Below are positions 16,938 through 26,394 of a stretch of DNA of 64,000 nt, piece after piece. The stretch covers positions 4,057,006-4,121,005 of the forward strand of contig NZ_CP017715.1 of assembly GCF_001854125.1 (NCBI RefSeq), given 5' to 3'. This DNA comes from Marinobacter salinus (GTDB lineage: Bacteria; Pseudomonadota; Gammaproteobacteria; Pseudomonadales; Oleiphilaceae). A model generated the notes under the pieces. That model was not told the DNA's origin. It did no database searches and saw only the letters and a program-made list of their open reading frames with translations. Positions within the stretch are counted from its first letter, which is position 1; every line of letters starts with the position of its first letter. The position numbers and the translations under genes were made by a program.

Positions 16938-17684
16938 TTACATGTTGAGGCTTCGGCCACCGTCCACGGCTAGAATCTGCCCGGTTATGAAAGGCGCATC
17001 GCACATCAGGAAGGCAATGGTTCTGGCGATATCATCTGGAGTACCTGTTTGTGCCAGGGGCGTTTTCTCAAGAATGGCTCGCTGGTGATTCTCATCCATG
17101 GCAGCTTCACCCTCGGGCCAGAGAATTGCGCCCGGGGAAACCCCGTTGACCCGTATCGCCGGCGCCAGATCCTTCGCCCAGGAACGGGTCAGGGCGGCCA
17201 GCCCGGACTTACTGGCGCAGTAAAGCGGATGGTCGGCCAGCGGTTTTTCACTGTAAATGTCGATCAGGTTAACAACACAGCCGCCGTTTTTCTGAAGCGC
17301 CGACAGGCAGGCCTGAAGCAGGAAAAAGGGAGCTCTCAAGTTGGTATGGAGCACTGTGTCCCAGTCTTCCCCGGTCGCCTCCGGAGTCGGATTGGGGTAG
17401 AAAACCGAGGCATTGTTCACCAGTCCATCCAGTCTTCCCCAGCGGGCGACCGCTTGCTCGCCCAGTTTCCTTACCTCGTCCATTTGGCTCAAGTCTGCCT
17501 GAATGGCGGTCGCCGAATCCGGGCGGATCCCATTCAGGCTCGCCACCAATGCGCTCGCCTGTTTCTCGCGGCTACGGTAATGGATGACCAGCCTCCAGCC
17601 CCGCTCATGAAGCACTTGGGCTGTGCGTGCTCCCAGACGATGGGCAGAGCCGGTAACGAGCACAACGGGAGACGTATCAGCCAT
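16938..17684 (-). CDS. SDR family pteridine reductase
   Basis: A 248-residue short-chain dehydrogenase has a TGSAHRLG cofactor motif, an Arg-containing form typical of NADPH-using pteridine reductases such as PTR1/FolM. NNASVFY, a central Asp-Ile-Tyr segment (LIDIYSEKPL) and the YCASK active-site Tyr/Lys follow. The position before YCASK that is Ser in ordinary SDRs is Asp in DIYSEK, another PTR1 trait. Likely role: reducing dihydrobiopterin or dihydrofolate-like substrates. It ends 8 bp before the cca start region on the same strand. Confidence 0.82.
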   Translation of the reverse strand: MADTSPVVLVTGSAHRLGARTAQVLHERGWRLVIHYRSREKQASALVASLNGIRPDSATAIQADLSQMDEVRKLGEQAVARWGRLDGLVNNASVFYPNPTPEATGEDWDTVLHTNLRAPFFLLQACLSALQKNGGCVVNLIDIYSEKPLADHPLYCASKSGLAALTRSWAKDLAPAIRVNGVSPGAILWPEGEAAMDENHQRAILEKTPLAQTGTPDDIARTIAFLMCDAPFITGQILAVDGGRSLNM

Positions 17685-17693
17685 AATCTTTCC

Positions 17694-18815
17694 TCAGGAT
17701 GGTGTCTGTGACAACGCACGGTTAATACGTTTCAAGCGCTCTGCGTGGATTGCTTCGCCCAGAGCTTTGCCCTTGAATCCGTGTTCCATCAGTGTCTTCG
17801 GTGACACTCCCGAGGCAGCGCTGGCGGCGCGCTCCAGTAACGTGACAGCAGTGCGGTCGGTCTCGGGCAACGAGCATGGCAACACTCTGATTAAGGCGGA
17901 AAACCGTTCCGGGCGACGCCAGAGATCGGCCGCATCCAGCAGGGCAAGCAGGCTCTCGCCGGTCAGCTGATTGCTGGCCAGGCTCTTCATGGCCGGGATA
18001 AATACCACTGTCAGACGAGCCAGGTTCTGGCAGTCATTGGGTGCCTTGAGGGCTTTTGTCCGGGCGTTACAGGCATCTTCGGGCAGTGGCGACATGAGTG
18101 CAGCAAGCCGCTCCTCGGTGGAGCCTTGCTGGCGGTGGATGCAGCGGAGAGCCGCGAGAGCTGCGGAAAACGGGCTTTCCGGAACCAGCTCAGGCGCGAG
18201 CACGTCCAGGGCTTTGCAGTCCCGGAGTACCTCAAAAAAGGTGCCGGGCTCCCTTTCATGCAGTGCCCGCTGAATCTCCTGCCAGACCCGCTCCGGAACC
18301 AGGTGGTCCACTTCGCCATCGGCGACCATGGCGCGCATCAGCGCCATGGTTTCTTCACAGACTTCAAATCCCATGGGCTGAAATCGCGCCGCAAACCGGG
18401 CAGTACGGAGAATACGCAGGGGGTCTTCGGTAAAGGCTTCGGAGACGTGTCGAAGTTTGCGATTTACAAGGTCTCTCTGGCCATGGAAAGGGTCCACGAG
18501 CTCACCCTGTTCGTCTCTGGCCATGGCATTGATGGTGAGGTCCCGGCGGATGAGATCTTCCTCCAGGGTGACGTCCGGCGCACTGTAGACGCTGAAGCCG
18601 TGGTAGCCGTGGCCGTGTTTGCGTTCGGTTCTGGCCAGGGCATATTCTTCCCGGGTTTCGGGATGGAGAAAAACCGGGAAATCCGCACCCACCTGTTTGA
18701 AGCCACGGTCGAGCATTTCCTTTGGTGTGGCACCGACCACAACCCAGTCCCGGTCTTTCACGTCCAGGCCAAGGAGTTCATCGCGCACAGCGCCACCGAC
18801 CAGATAGGTTTGCAT
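17694..18815 (-). CDS. cca: CCA tRNA nucleotidyltransferase
   Basis: The 373-residue class II enzyme adds or repairs the 3' CCA of tRNAs. GGAVRDELLG, the catalytic DRDWVVVGA segment, LIRRDLTINAMA and FTEDPLRILRTARFAARF are all present in the N-terminal 170 residues. The C-terminal part matches short pseudomonad enzymes: I see no intact HD phosphohydrolase motif where E. coli Cca has one, so 2',3'-cyclic phosphodiesterase activity is not expected. Confidence 0.95.
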   Translation of the reverse strand: MQTYLVGGAVRDELLGLDVKDRDWVVVGATPKEMLDRGFKQVGADFPVFLHPETREEYALARTERKHGHGYHGFSVYSAPDVTLEEDLIRRDLTINAMARDEQGELVDPFHGQRDLVNRKLRHVSEAFTEDPLRILRTARFAARFQPMGFEVCEETMALMRAMVADGEVDHLVPERVWQEIQRALHEREPGTFFEVLRDCKALDVLAPELVPESPFSAALAALRCIHRQQGSTEERLAALMSPLPEDACNARTKALKAPNDCQNLARLTVVFIPAMKSLASNQLTGESLLALLDAADLWRRPERFSALIRVLPCSLPETDRTAVTLLERAASAASGVSPKTLMEHGFKGKALGEAIHAERLKRINRALSQTPS

Positions 18816-18898
18816 GGAGCGGAAGGTTCCTTTCGGCTAATGTTTGCCGGAATTATCCGGTTCCCGGCGTGGCGTGGCAAACCGGCTTCAATCGCTGA

Positions 18899-18942
18899 AT
18901 AAAAAAGACCCGGCCGGTGACTACCGGGCGGGCCTTTTTGAA
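18899..18942. terminator. Terminator between cca promoter region and TraF-like gene
   Basis: A G+C-rich imperfect stem (GACCCGGCCGGT with ACCGGGCGGGCC) is flanked by AAAAAA on the left and TTTTT on the right. On the reverse strand it ends the TraF-like transcript 14 bp after that gene's stop codon. Confidence 0.75.
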
Positions 18943-18955
18943 CACTGTTCTGAGG

Positions 18956-20281
18956 TCAGAATGCGGTGCCAAACTCCAAGGCGGCGCCCACATCGGCATC
19001 ACTGTAAAGGGCGCCAAGATCCATGCGCAGGCCCAGCAGATTCAGGCCAAGACCTGCGGTGAACTGGGTTTTCTCCTCAATGCCGTTGCTGTTCTCGTTG
19101 CTCGCCAGATTGTGGCGGACACCGAGGCGCAGCTGTGCATAACGCCAGGCGTCGAATTCCGCGCCGAGGGCGACCCACTGAGTGTCATCCTCGTAACCGA
19201 AGGCTTCCTTTTTCGTGAGGTCAGCCTCGGCGGTGATCACGTGGTACTCGCTCTTATGAGCAATGCCGGCAGTGACCATGGGGTCAAGCTCCAGCGTCCT
19301 TAGCTCTTCCTGTTTGAGTGGATCTGGGCTTACTTTTGAATCCAGCTCCATTGGAATCAGGTTTTTTACCGCCACGCCGGCCGTCCACTGACTCTCGTCG
19401 CCGAATGAATAGGCTGCGCCAACATCCAGATTGAAGCCGCTCTTGTCGGTCTGATACTGGTCTCCATCGAACTCATTGTCATCGAAACCAGAGACCGACT
19501 CGGTGTACTGAAAGGTGCGCAGCTCAACGTATTTGGGAGACAGTCCGAGCTGGAAGCTGTTGCCGTTGGTCAGCTCAAAAGAACGAGCGAAGCTGATGCC
19601 CACTTCCCCGACTGCGGAAGCCAGAACCCGGCCTCGGGAGTTGAACTGAATATTGCCATCCTGATCAACCGGCGCGTTATTGATGACTGTTTCAACATCA
19701 TTGACGGTGCCGGTATTTGCTGCGGTAACAATGTCGTCCAGCAGGATGCGGTCGTTGTCTGAGAGCTCTCCTCGCACTGTCGCGGTCATGTTTGCATTGG
19801 TGAACACACCGACAGAGACGGCCTTGCCGGGAAACGCAACGGCCAGGCCGAGTCCGACATTTGCGCGCACGGTGTCTTCATCAAAATTTACCAGTCGGTC
19901 ACGGAGGTCGGTTGCATTTGTCGCCAGCGCTTCAGCCCCTGGCTGGGACGGCGTATTCTGCAGGTCGGTAACCAGTCGGTTGAACTCGTCGATGACGTCC
20001 TGGATGTCGTCAACCTGATCGACTGTCTCTTCTTCATCGGCTGCCCGCACGTTGAAAGAAGGCAGCATCAGGCCGAAATCGTCGGACCAGTCGTGATGAT
20101 TGCCGGCCATCAGGGCAGGGTTGGTTGCAGCGGCATCGGCGGGCTGCGCCGTGGCAACGCCTGTACCGCCCATGGCAAACGAGCGCGAAGACATAAACTG
20201 CTGTGGGCTTGCCAGTGCGGATGTGGATGCGACAGACAGGCCAATGGCCAGGGACAATTTGGTCAGGCGGTTACCATTCAT
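18956..20281 (-). CDS. TraF-like outer-membrane beta-barrel protein
   Basis: A 441-residue protein has a signal peptide (about 1-24, ending ALA), then FMSSRSFAMGGTGVATAQPADAAATNPA, the start typical of conjugal-transfer TraF-like and FadL-like barrel proteins. A helical Asp/Glu-rich insertion lies at about 75-125. The rest alternates in beta strands with Tyr/Phe/Gly, ending in the aromatic LEFGTAF expected at a barrel terminus. Despite the family name nothing conjugative is nearby. It is divergent from flgP-flgT, which also act at the outer membrane. Function unknown. Confidence 0.72.
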   Translation of the reverse strand: MNGNRLTKLSLAIGLSVASTSALASPQQFMSSRSFAMGGTGVATAQPADAAATNPALMAGNHHDWSDDFGLMLPSFNVRAADEEETVDQVDDIQDVIDEFNRLVTDLQNTPSQPGAEALATNATDLRDRLVNFDEDTVRANVGLGLAVAFPGKAVSVGVFTNANMTATVRGELSDNDRILLDDIVTAANTGTVNDVETVINNAPVDQDGNIQFNSRGRVLASAVGEVGISFARSFELTNGNSFQLGLSPKYVELRTFQYTESVSGFDDNEFDGDQYQTDKSGFNLDVGAAYSFGDESQWTAGVAVKNLIPMELDSKVSPDPLKQEELRTLELDPMVTAGIAHKSEYHVITAEADLTKKEAFGYEDDTQWVALGAEFDAWRYAQLRLGVRHNLASNENSNGIEEKTQFTAGLGLNLLGLRMDLGALYSDADVGAALEFGTAF

Positions 20282-20534
20282 GCAGGATCCTGTTTCTTTT
20301 CGAGTAAAGGTGTAAATAAAAGATTACGTCGGGAAGAGGTTAGAGCAGAACGCGTGGCCGCTCATGACATAAGCGGTAACGGTTTGTTTTCGATGTGTAA
20401 CGTAGGCAGTTTTTTGCCGCTCCGGGCTGCCAGTGGCGTGGGTTTTAATAGACCCACTGAGATATCAGAGGGTTATCAATATTGGCGTGATTTTTTCATG
20501 GCAGTCGTCAAATGACGTTTTCGGAGAGAAAAAA

Positions 20535-21083
20535 ATGACCCTTCGCTGGATATTTGTTCCCCTGCTGGTTCTGACGCTGGCTGCCTGCGCGCCAGTCGGG
20601 AGCTATCGGGATAGCGACAGGAAAGACAATCAGCGCCAGACGAACCTGGAACCTATTACCGTTCGTGTCAGTGGTTTCGGTACGTATGAGGATGCGTCCA
20701 AGGATCGCCTCAATACGCGCAAACGGCTTCTGGCCAGACGTGCGTCTCAGCTGGATGCCTACCGCAACCTCGCAGAGCGGGTGTATGGCACGGTGATTTA
20801 CGGCAGCTCTACGGTAAATGATTTTGTTCTTCGCAATGATGTTTTTCGTACCTACGTCGATAGCTACATTCGGGGTGCCAAGATGGTCGCGGTGAACGAG
20901 CACAGCGACGGTGTTGTCGAAACGGTCATGGAACTGAAGCTTGAGCCCAGGTTCCGTGCCTGCGTGTCAAAGGTTGCGGATGACCAGGTTCAGGACTTGT
21001 GCCCCATTCCCATGCCCCGTGACAATGACAGTATTGGCGATGTCCAGAGCAGGGGCGTTGACTCACTCTATTACCTGGACTGA
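20535..21083 (+). CDS. flgP: FlgP-like LPP20-family outer-membrane lipoprotein
   Basis: A 182-residue lipoprotein has a lipobox LTLAAC with Cys18, then the LPP20 core: RLLARRASQLDAYRNLAERVYG, followed by strands ending VVETVMELKLE. In Vibrio and Campylobacter FlgP forms a basal disk or outer-membrane ring of the flagellar motor. The next gene encodes FlgT, which supports this role. ATG 20535 is chosen for the GGAGAG site seven bases upstream and the lipobox; the longer frame lacks both. FlgO, usually next to FlgP, is not in the window. Confidence 0.8.
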   Translation: MTLRWIFVPLLVLTLAACAPVGSYRDSDRKDNQRQTNLEPITVRVSGFGTYEDASKDRLNTRKRLLARRASQLDAYRNLAERVYGTVIYGSSTVNDFVLRNDVFRTYVDSYIRGAKMVAVNEHSDGVVETVMELKLEPRFRACVSKVADDQVQDLCPIPMPRDNDSIGDVQSRGVDSLYYLD

Positions 21084-21099
21084 TTTGATAACGGGAAGA

Positions 21100-22338
21100 A
21101 TGAATGATCGGGATACCATTCCAATGAGGCTTTGTTCTGTGGTGCTTATGCGCTCTGTGTTGGCCATTCTCCTGGTCTTTGCCACCAATGTTCAGGCCAT
21201 CGTTCTGGAGGGTGTTGGGCACGCCAGTATTCATGGTGGAGACTTGGACACTGCAAGGGCTGAAGCCCGGAAAGCGGCGTTCCGTGATCTTGCGTTGCAG
21301 TACGAAGCGCAGGTCAGCACCAGAGATACCATGGAAAACGGTGTGCTTACGGAGTCGCGGATGCAGGTAGCCTCAAGTGCGCAGGCCAGAAATGCCCGGA
21401 TCGTGGACGAGTATCGGAGTGGCAACCTGCTGCGGGTTATCGTAAGGGCCGAAATGTCTCAAGGTCAGGGTGGCGCTTGCAGTGCGGGTGAGGCTGCGCG
21501 CCTGAAAAAACGCGTGGCAATAACCGGTTTTCCGGTACTGTATCCGGCGCAGGCTCGCGTCGGGCGCATTGATGATGCCGGCGAGATTTTGCCGCAGCAA
21601 TTGCAGTCGCAACTGCGAAGCGCAGGCCTGCTTCAGGTCTTTGGCGCCACCACCTTGCGAATGTTCGACGATCTGCGGAACGCCCCGACAGTTCAGCAGG
21701 GAAGTAACCGGCTCACCAACGTGCTTCAGCTGGCCCGGGAGATGGGGGTGCAGTTCGTGGTGACTGGCGTGATTCGTGACCTTGGCGTTGCCGATCCGTC
21801 AGCCTGGGGATCGTCAGTTCTGGACAAAATGCAGCGCAGCATCGGTGCTGTGGATGAGGGGCGTCGCTTCGTTGTGGATCTGATGGTTTTTGATGGGTTC
21901 AGTGGTTCACCGGTGTATCAGGAGCAGTTTGCCGCGACCGCCGCATGGGATGCGGGCCCCGGCGCTTCGTCCGGATTCGGTTCAGCCGGTTTTCAGAAAA
22001 CCGCTTACGGTAAGGCTGTGGGAGAGGTGATTGGCAACATGGCCCAAGCGGTGACGGAAGCGGTGGCCTGCCAGCCTTTCATGACACGGATCGCGAGAGT
22101 GGATGGTCACAATGTCACCCTGGAGTCCGGAGCAACCGCTGGGCTCCGTCCCGGTGATGAACTACACCTCTACCGAAGTGCCCGGTATTTTGATGCGCCC
22201 GGGGCTACCCCCGAACTCAGGAATGCAGGGTTAACGGTAACCCTGAACAATGTTCACCCGGATTTCAGTAACGGCCAGATGCCGATGATTAGTGGGCAGG
22301 TCAATATCCAGCGGGATGATATTGCGGTCATCTGGTAG
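21100..22338 (+). CDS. flgT: Flagellar H-ring/assembly protein FlgT
   Basis: A 412-residue exported protein has a signal peptide ending NVQA and then the FlgT N-domain (VLEGVGHASIHGGDLDTARAEARKAAFRDLALQYEAQ). A middle beta/alpha domain (about 155-310, KKRVAITGFPVL to the LDVDLMVFDG-type strand) and a C-terminal small barrel (about 330-412, VTLESGATAGLRPGDELHLYR) follow. In Vibrio FlgT builds the H ring and stabilises the polar sodium motor. Start codons at 21100, 21124 or 21148 are possible; 21100 follows GGGAAG. It starts 16 bp after flgP and is probably co-transcribed. Confidence 0.8.
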   Translation: MNDRDTIPMRLCSVVLMRSVLAILLVFATNVQAIVLEGVGHASIHGGDLDTARAEARKAAFRDLALQYEAQVSTRDTMENGVLTESRMQVASSAQARNARIVDEYRSGNLLRVIVRAEMSQGQGGACSAGEAARLKKRVAITGFPVLYPAQARVGRIDDAGEILPQQLQSQLRSAGLLQVFGATTLRMFDDLRNAPTVQQGSNRLTNVLQLAREMGVQFVVTGVIRDLGVADPSAWGSSVLDKMQRSIGAVDEGRRFVVDLMVFDGFSGSPVYQEQFAATAAWDAGPGASSGFGSAGFQKTAYGKAVGEVIGNMAQAVTEAVACQPFMTRIARVDGHNVTLESGATAGLRPGDELHLYRSARYFDAPGATPELRNAGLTVTLNNVHPDFSNGQMPMISGQVNIQRDDIAVIW

Positions 22339-22360
22339 GCCCCGAGCCGCTTAAAGAGCG

Positions 22361-22822
22361 TCAGGCAGCGGCTTCGGTTGCTGCAATATCCCGGATTTTA
22401 CTGACCATGGCGCGCAGGCCGTTGCCGCGGGTCGGAGAGATGTGACGGAAAAGATCGAGGCTCTCGAACAGCTCGTCAATGTCGGTAGTCAGCAGCTCTC
22501 TGGGAGTCTTGCCGTTCAGGGCTACCAGGATAATAGCCGCCAGGCCGCGAACGATCATCGCGTCCGAGTCAATCAGCAGGTAGAGTTTGCCACTGGCTTC
22601 ATCGTAGTGATGGATCAGCCATACCTGGCTTTGGCAGCCATGGACGTAGTTTTCTTCGACCCGGGCCTCTTCCGGAAATGCCGGCAGTTGCTTGCCGAGA
22701 TCGATGATGTAGGCATAGCGCTCTTCCCAGTCATCCAGAAATTCGAACGCGTCGGTGACATCATCGAGGGTGGTTTCGGCGCCCAGCGGGTTGTTCAGAA
22801 AGTCCTGTTCACTTGCGCTCAT
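22361..22822 (-). CDS. sufE: Cysteine desulfuration protein SufE
   Basis: The 153-residue sulfur acceptor partner of SufS has its persulfide Cys63 in ENYVHGCQSQVWL, with the family's N-terminal helix and FRHISPTRGNGLRAMV near the C-terminus. It is the last gene of the suf cluster; its ATG overlaps the sufT stop by one base. It ends 22 bp from the convergent flgT stop with no visible terminator between them. Confidence 0.95.
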   Translation of the reverse strand: MSASEQDFLNNPLGAETTLDDVTDAFEFLDDWEERYAYIIDLGKQLPAFPEEARVEENYVHGCQSQVWLIHHYDEASGKLYLLIDSDAMIVRGLAAIILVALNGKTPRELLTTDIDELFESLDLFRHISPTRGNGLRAMVSKIRDIAATEAAA

Positions 22823-23364
22823 TACAGCATTCCCAGTTCGAGCTTGGCTTCGTCTGTCAGCATGTCGTTATTCCAGGGCGGATCGAAGGTCAGGTCCACG
22901 GTTACCTTATCCACATTCGGAACATGCTCAACCTTGCGTTTGACGTCGTCGCAGATCACGGGCCCCATGCCACAGCCGGCTGCGGTCAGGGTCATCAAGA
23001 TGTGAACCTGGTTGCCATCTTCGGTACCGTTTTCAATTTTGCACTCGTAAATCAGCCCCAGATCCACCACATTAACCGGGATCTCAGGGTCGTAGCAGTT
23101 CCGGAGAGCTTCCCATACCTGATTCTCGTTGACGGTTCCGTCTTCCGGCGTATCAAAGCTGCTTTCCAGTGGCTGTTTGCCAAGAGCGTCAGCGTCGTGA
23201 CCTTCAATACGGGCAAGGTTGCCATTTACCGCCACCGTGAAGGTGCCCCCCAGTGACTGGGTGATAGTCACAAAGGTATCTGCCGGGATCATGATTTCGG
23301 TTCCGGCGGGAACAAGGCGGGCTTCCACCTCACGTTTGGTCAGGACCACTTCCCGTTCTTGCAT
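22822..23364 (-). CDS. sufT: SufT-type iron-sulfur cluster assembly protein
   Basis: A 180-residue protein combines a short N-terminal domain (1-75) with a DUF59/MIP18-like domain (about 80-180). The latter contains VWEALRNCYDPEIPVNVVDLGLIYE and MTLTAAGCGMGPVICDDV, with Cys at the family position. SufT proteins take part in cluster maturation when demand is high. It lies between the A-type carrier and sufE, typical of this operon form. Confidence 0.92.
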   Translation of the reverse strand: MQEREVVLTKREVEARLVPAGTEIMIPADTFVTITQSLGGTFTVAVNGNLARIEGHDADALGKQPLESSFDTPEDGTVNENQVWEALRNCYDPEIPVNVVDLGLIYECKIENGTEDGNQVHILMTLTAAGCGMGPVICDDVKRKVEHVPNVDKVTVDLTFDPPWNNDMLTDEAKLELGML

Positions 23365-23468
23365 GCCTGTTCGGGCCTCACTGTTTTCAATCTGTGTTGT
23401 CGGATCACGCTACGCTATTCCGACCTACCTATCTGTTACTGCCGATTTTGCCAAGGGAGAGAGGGCGA

Positions 23469-23822
23469 TCAAGCCACCGTGAAACTTTCTCCGCAGCCGC
23501 ACTCGGCGGTGGCATTCGGATTGCGGAACTGGAACATGGAGTTCACGCCTTCGGTCACGAAATCGATCTCGATCCCGTTAACCAGTGGCAAATGTTCCTC
23601 TTTCACAAACACATCGACGCCATCAATGTGGAAAATCCGGTCGTCCGGCGTGGCTTCATCCACCCACTGGGTTTCATATTTGAAGCCGGAACAACCGCTT
23701 TTCCTGATAGCCAGCCGGATGCCCTTGGCCTCCGGCTTTTTATCCAGTTGTTTGCGCACGTGCTTGACCGCACTGGGCGTCATGGTGACGGCAACGGTCG
23801 GGGTGAAGACTTCAGCTGTCAT
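23469..23822 (-). CDS. sufA: A-type iron-sulfur carrier (IscA/SufA family)
   Basis: The 117-residue carrier has the three cluster-binding Cys residues, C44 in RKSGCSGFKYE and C108/C110 in AECGCGESF, at family spacing. ATG 23822 follows GGAGGTGG by four bases; the longer upstream frame overlaps sufS and is not the start. It follows sufS by 13 bp. I cannot separate SufA from ErpA/IscA on sequence alone; the operon context supports SufA. Confidence 0.9.
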   Translation of the reverse strand: MTAEVFTPTVAVTMTPSAVKHVRKQLDKKPEAKGIRLAIRKSGCSGFKYETQWVDEATPDDRIFHIDGVDVFVKEEHLPLVNGIEIDFVTEGVNSMFQFRNPNATAECGCGESFTVA

Positions 23823-23835
23823 GATTCCACCTCCA

Positions 23836-25089
23836 TCAGGCAAACAGGCGCTGGACTTTCTGCAGGGCGGCAAACAGTTGTTCCACCTCGTCCAACGTAT
23901 TATAAAATGCAAAGGAAGCCCGGGCAGTACCGGGAACTCCGTAGAAATCCATCAGCGGCATGGCGCAGTGGTGACCGGTACGAATCGCGATTCCCTGCTG
24001 GTCCAGCAGTGTGCCAATATCACTGGGGTGTAGTCCGGCAATTTTAAAGGACATCACAGGAACTTTCCGTTCCGCAGTACCGATAATCTCCATGCCCGGC
24101 ACGGTCTCGATCAGCTGGTTCGCCCGCTCAAGCAGGGCGATTTCCGCCGCTTCCATCGCGCGTCGGTCAATGCTGTCCAGGTAGTCGATGGCGGCGCCCA
24201 GGCCAACTGCTTCGGCAATGGCCGGTGTGCCCGCTTCGAACTTGTAGGGCAGGGTATTCCAGGTAGTTCGCTCGAAGGATACCCGCTCAATCATCTCACC
24301 GCCGCCCTGGTAGGGAGGCATTTCCTCAAGCAACTGCGCCTTGCCATACAGCACGCCAATGCCGGTGGGCCCGAACAGTTTGTGCGCCGAGAACACGTAA
24401 AAGTCACAGCCCAGCGCCCGCACGTCCGGCTGATAGTGGGGGACCGCCTGGGCTCCATCCACCAGGGTGAGAATGCCGCGGGCCTTGGCCTGTTCAATCA
24501 ATGCGGTAATCGGGTTCACCGTGCCCAGAACGTTGGACACATGGGTAATCGCGAAAATCCGGGTTCGGTCGTTGAGCAGGCTGGTGAAGGATTCCAGGTC
24601 AAGCTCGCCTTCCGGGGTAATCTGGATGGGCACAACTTTCGCGCCGGTGCGCTCGGCGATCATCTGCCAGGGCACAATGTTGGCGTGGTGCTCCATCTGA
24701 CTGACCAGGATCTCATCGCCCGGGTTCAGGCGTGGTGCCAGGCCGTTCGCCACCAGGTTGATAGCCTCTGTGGTGCCCCGGGTCCAGATGATTTCCCGGG
24801 TGCTTTCCGCATTCAGGAAGTTGCGTACGGTTTCCCGGGCGCCTTCGAAAGCTGCGGTTGCACGGTCTCCGAGGGTGTGTGCTCCACGGTGAACGTTTGA
24901 ATGCATTTCCCGGTAATAACGGTCCATGGCATCCAGAACGGCAACCGGCTTCTGGGCCGATGCACCGTTGTCCAGATACACCAGCGGCTTTCCATTCACC
25001 TGTTGTGACAGGATGGGAAAGTCCCGGCGAATAGCTTCTACATCGAACGCCGGCTTGTTGGCTGCGTTTGCCACGGACAAATCCGTCAT
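23836..25089 (-). CDS. sufS: Cysteine desulfurase SufS
   Basis: The 417-residue PLP enzyme removes sulfur from cysteine. The PLP Lys is in FSAHKLFGPTGIGVLYG and the persulfide Cys in AIRTGHHCAMPLMD, a group II signature. THVSNVLG and DGAQAVPH are also present. It starts 6 bp after sufD. SufE, its activator, is the final gene of the same cluster. Confidence 0.97.
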   Translation of the reverse strand: MTDLSVANAANKPAFDVEAIRRDFPILSQQVNGKPLVYLDNGASAQKPVAVLDAMDRYYREMHSNVHRGAHTLGDRATAAFEGARETVRNFLNAESTREIIWTRGTTEAINLVANGLAPRLNPGDEILVSQMEHHANIVPWQMIAERTGAKVVPIQITPEGELDLESFTSLLNDRTRIFAITHVSNVLGTVNPITALIEQAKARGILTLVDGAQAVPHYQPDVRALGCDFYVFSAHKLFGPTGIGVLYGKAQLLEEMPPYQGGGEMIERVSFERTTWNTLPYKFEAGTPAIAEAVGLGAAIDYLDSIDRRAMEAAEIALLERANQLIETVPGMEIIGTAERKVPVMSFKIAGLHPSDIGTLLDQQGIAIRTGHHCAMPLMDFYGVPGTARASFAFYNTLDEVEQLFAALQKVQRLFA

Positions 25090-25095
25090 AACCGG

Positions 25096-26382
25096 TTACG
25101 CCTCCTCGAACGTCTGATCGAAGAACTGGTTGAGTCGTGTTTGAGCGGTTTCTCTGACCGCCTCCACCGGAATCTGTTCAACCAGCTCATTGATAAAGGC
25201 CATGGTTAACAAAACATTGGCCTCGCGTCGGCCAATACCACGGGACACCAGATAGAACAGGGAGGTTTCATCCAGCTGGCCGATGGTGGCGCCATGGGCA
25301 CATTTCACATCGTCCGCGTAGATCTCCAGCTCCGGTTTGGTATCGATCTCAGCTCCGTTGGACAGCAACAGGTTCTTGTTGTTCATATCTGCGATGGACT
25401 TCTGGGCGTCCTGGTGGATATGAATCCGTCCGTTGAAGACCGCATGGGACTGATCCGCAGCGATGTTGCGGTAGTTTTCCTCACTGTTGCAGTGGGCCGC
25501 CACATGCTCAATGTTGGTGTGGTTGTCATAGTGCTGTTTACCCTGGGTTACCACGACCCCATTGAGTTTGCATTCGGCACCTTCACCTTCCAGTCGAACC
25601 TGCAGGTCGTGGCGGCGCAGGGGGCCCCCAAAGCCAACACAGTGGCTTTCGAACCGGGAGCTGCCATGCTGACGCACGCCGGTCGCGCCGATGTGCTGAA
25701 CGTTCTCGCCTTCCATGTTCAGGCGGATGCTGGTGAGGTTGGCACCTTCGGCCAGATTGAACTCGGTGACGGTATTGACCATCACCGCCTCTGCACCGCT
25801 GGAGATGTATTCCTCGACCATTGTGATCTGGCTGTGACGACCGGCATCGACAAAAATCCGCGGGAAGGCAGACCCACTGGCGTTTGCAGTCACTTCGTGA
25901 ACGATAAACAGGGGCTGGTCAAGAACTGCCTCCGGCTTCAGTCGAACCAGCAGGCCGTCCTCGAAACGCGCGGAGTTGAGTCGGGCCAGCTGCACGGCCT
26001 TGTTGTCCAGAGTGCTGTCCAGGCGATCCGCCAGTTCGGCGGCCTCTTTGTCGCTCAGGTCACTGAAGCTTTGAATGCTGATGCCATCCAGGTCCGGATA
26101 CTCGGAGGCCTCCGGCATCATCACGCCGTTCAGAAACACGACCTTATAGCCCGGCACAGCCAGGCTGCTGCCGGTCTTGCCTTCTGCCGGCAGAGAAATG
26201 GCCATGTCGTCCGTCAGCTTCAGGTACTTGCTGGAGTACTTCCAGTTTTCGGTTTTGCGCGTTGGTAGCGGCATTTCTACCAGAGCGGTGCCACGCTGTT
26301 TGCGCAGCGTGAGCAGCGGCTCTGGCAGGGACTGCCCGGCCGGGTGCAGGAACGCGGTGGAAAGAGTGGGTGCTGGTTTCAT
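25096..26382 (-). CDS. sufD: Fe-S cluster assembly protein SufD
   Basis: The 428-residue beta-helix scaffold partner of SufB has MPLPTRKTENWKYS near residue 37, a repetitive core with HQDAQKSIADMNNKNLLLS, and the C-terminal DDVKCAHGATIGQLDE motif with the conserved Cys/His pair, then YLVSRGI. It lies 12 bp downstream of sufC, in the order B-C-D-S. Confidence 0.96.
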   Translation of the reverse strand: MKPAPTLSTAFLHPAGQSLPEPLLTLRKQRGTALVEMPLPTRKTENWKYSSKYLKLTDDMAISLPAEGKTGSSLAVPGYKVVFLNGVMMPEASEYPDLDGISIQSFSDLSDKEAAELADRLDSTLDNKAVQLARLNSARFEDGLLVRLKPEAVLDQPLFIVHEVTANASGSAFPRIFVDAGRHSQITMVEEYISSGAEAVMVNTVTEFNLAEGANLTSIRLNMEGENVQHIGATGVRQHGSSRFESHCVGFGGPLRRHDLQVRLEGEGAECKLNGVVVTQGKQHYDNHTNIEHVAAHCNSEENYRNIAADQSHAVFNGRIHIHQDAQKSIADMNNKNLLLSNGAEIDTKPELEIYADDVKCAHGATIGQLDETSLFYLVSRGIGRREANVLLTMAFINELVEQIPVEAVRETAQTRLNQFFDQTFEEA

Positions 26383-26394
26383 TCCGCGAGCTCC

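Noticed and set aside
18956..20281. Conjugation function for the TraF-like gene
   Set aside because: No other transfer, relaxase or pilus gene is present; the family name is historical and the protein looks like a chromosomal outer-membrane barrel.
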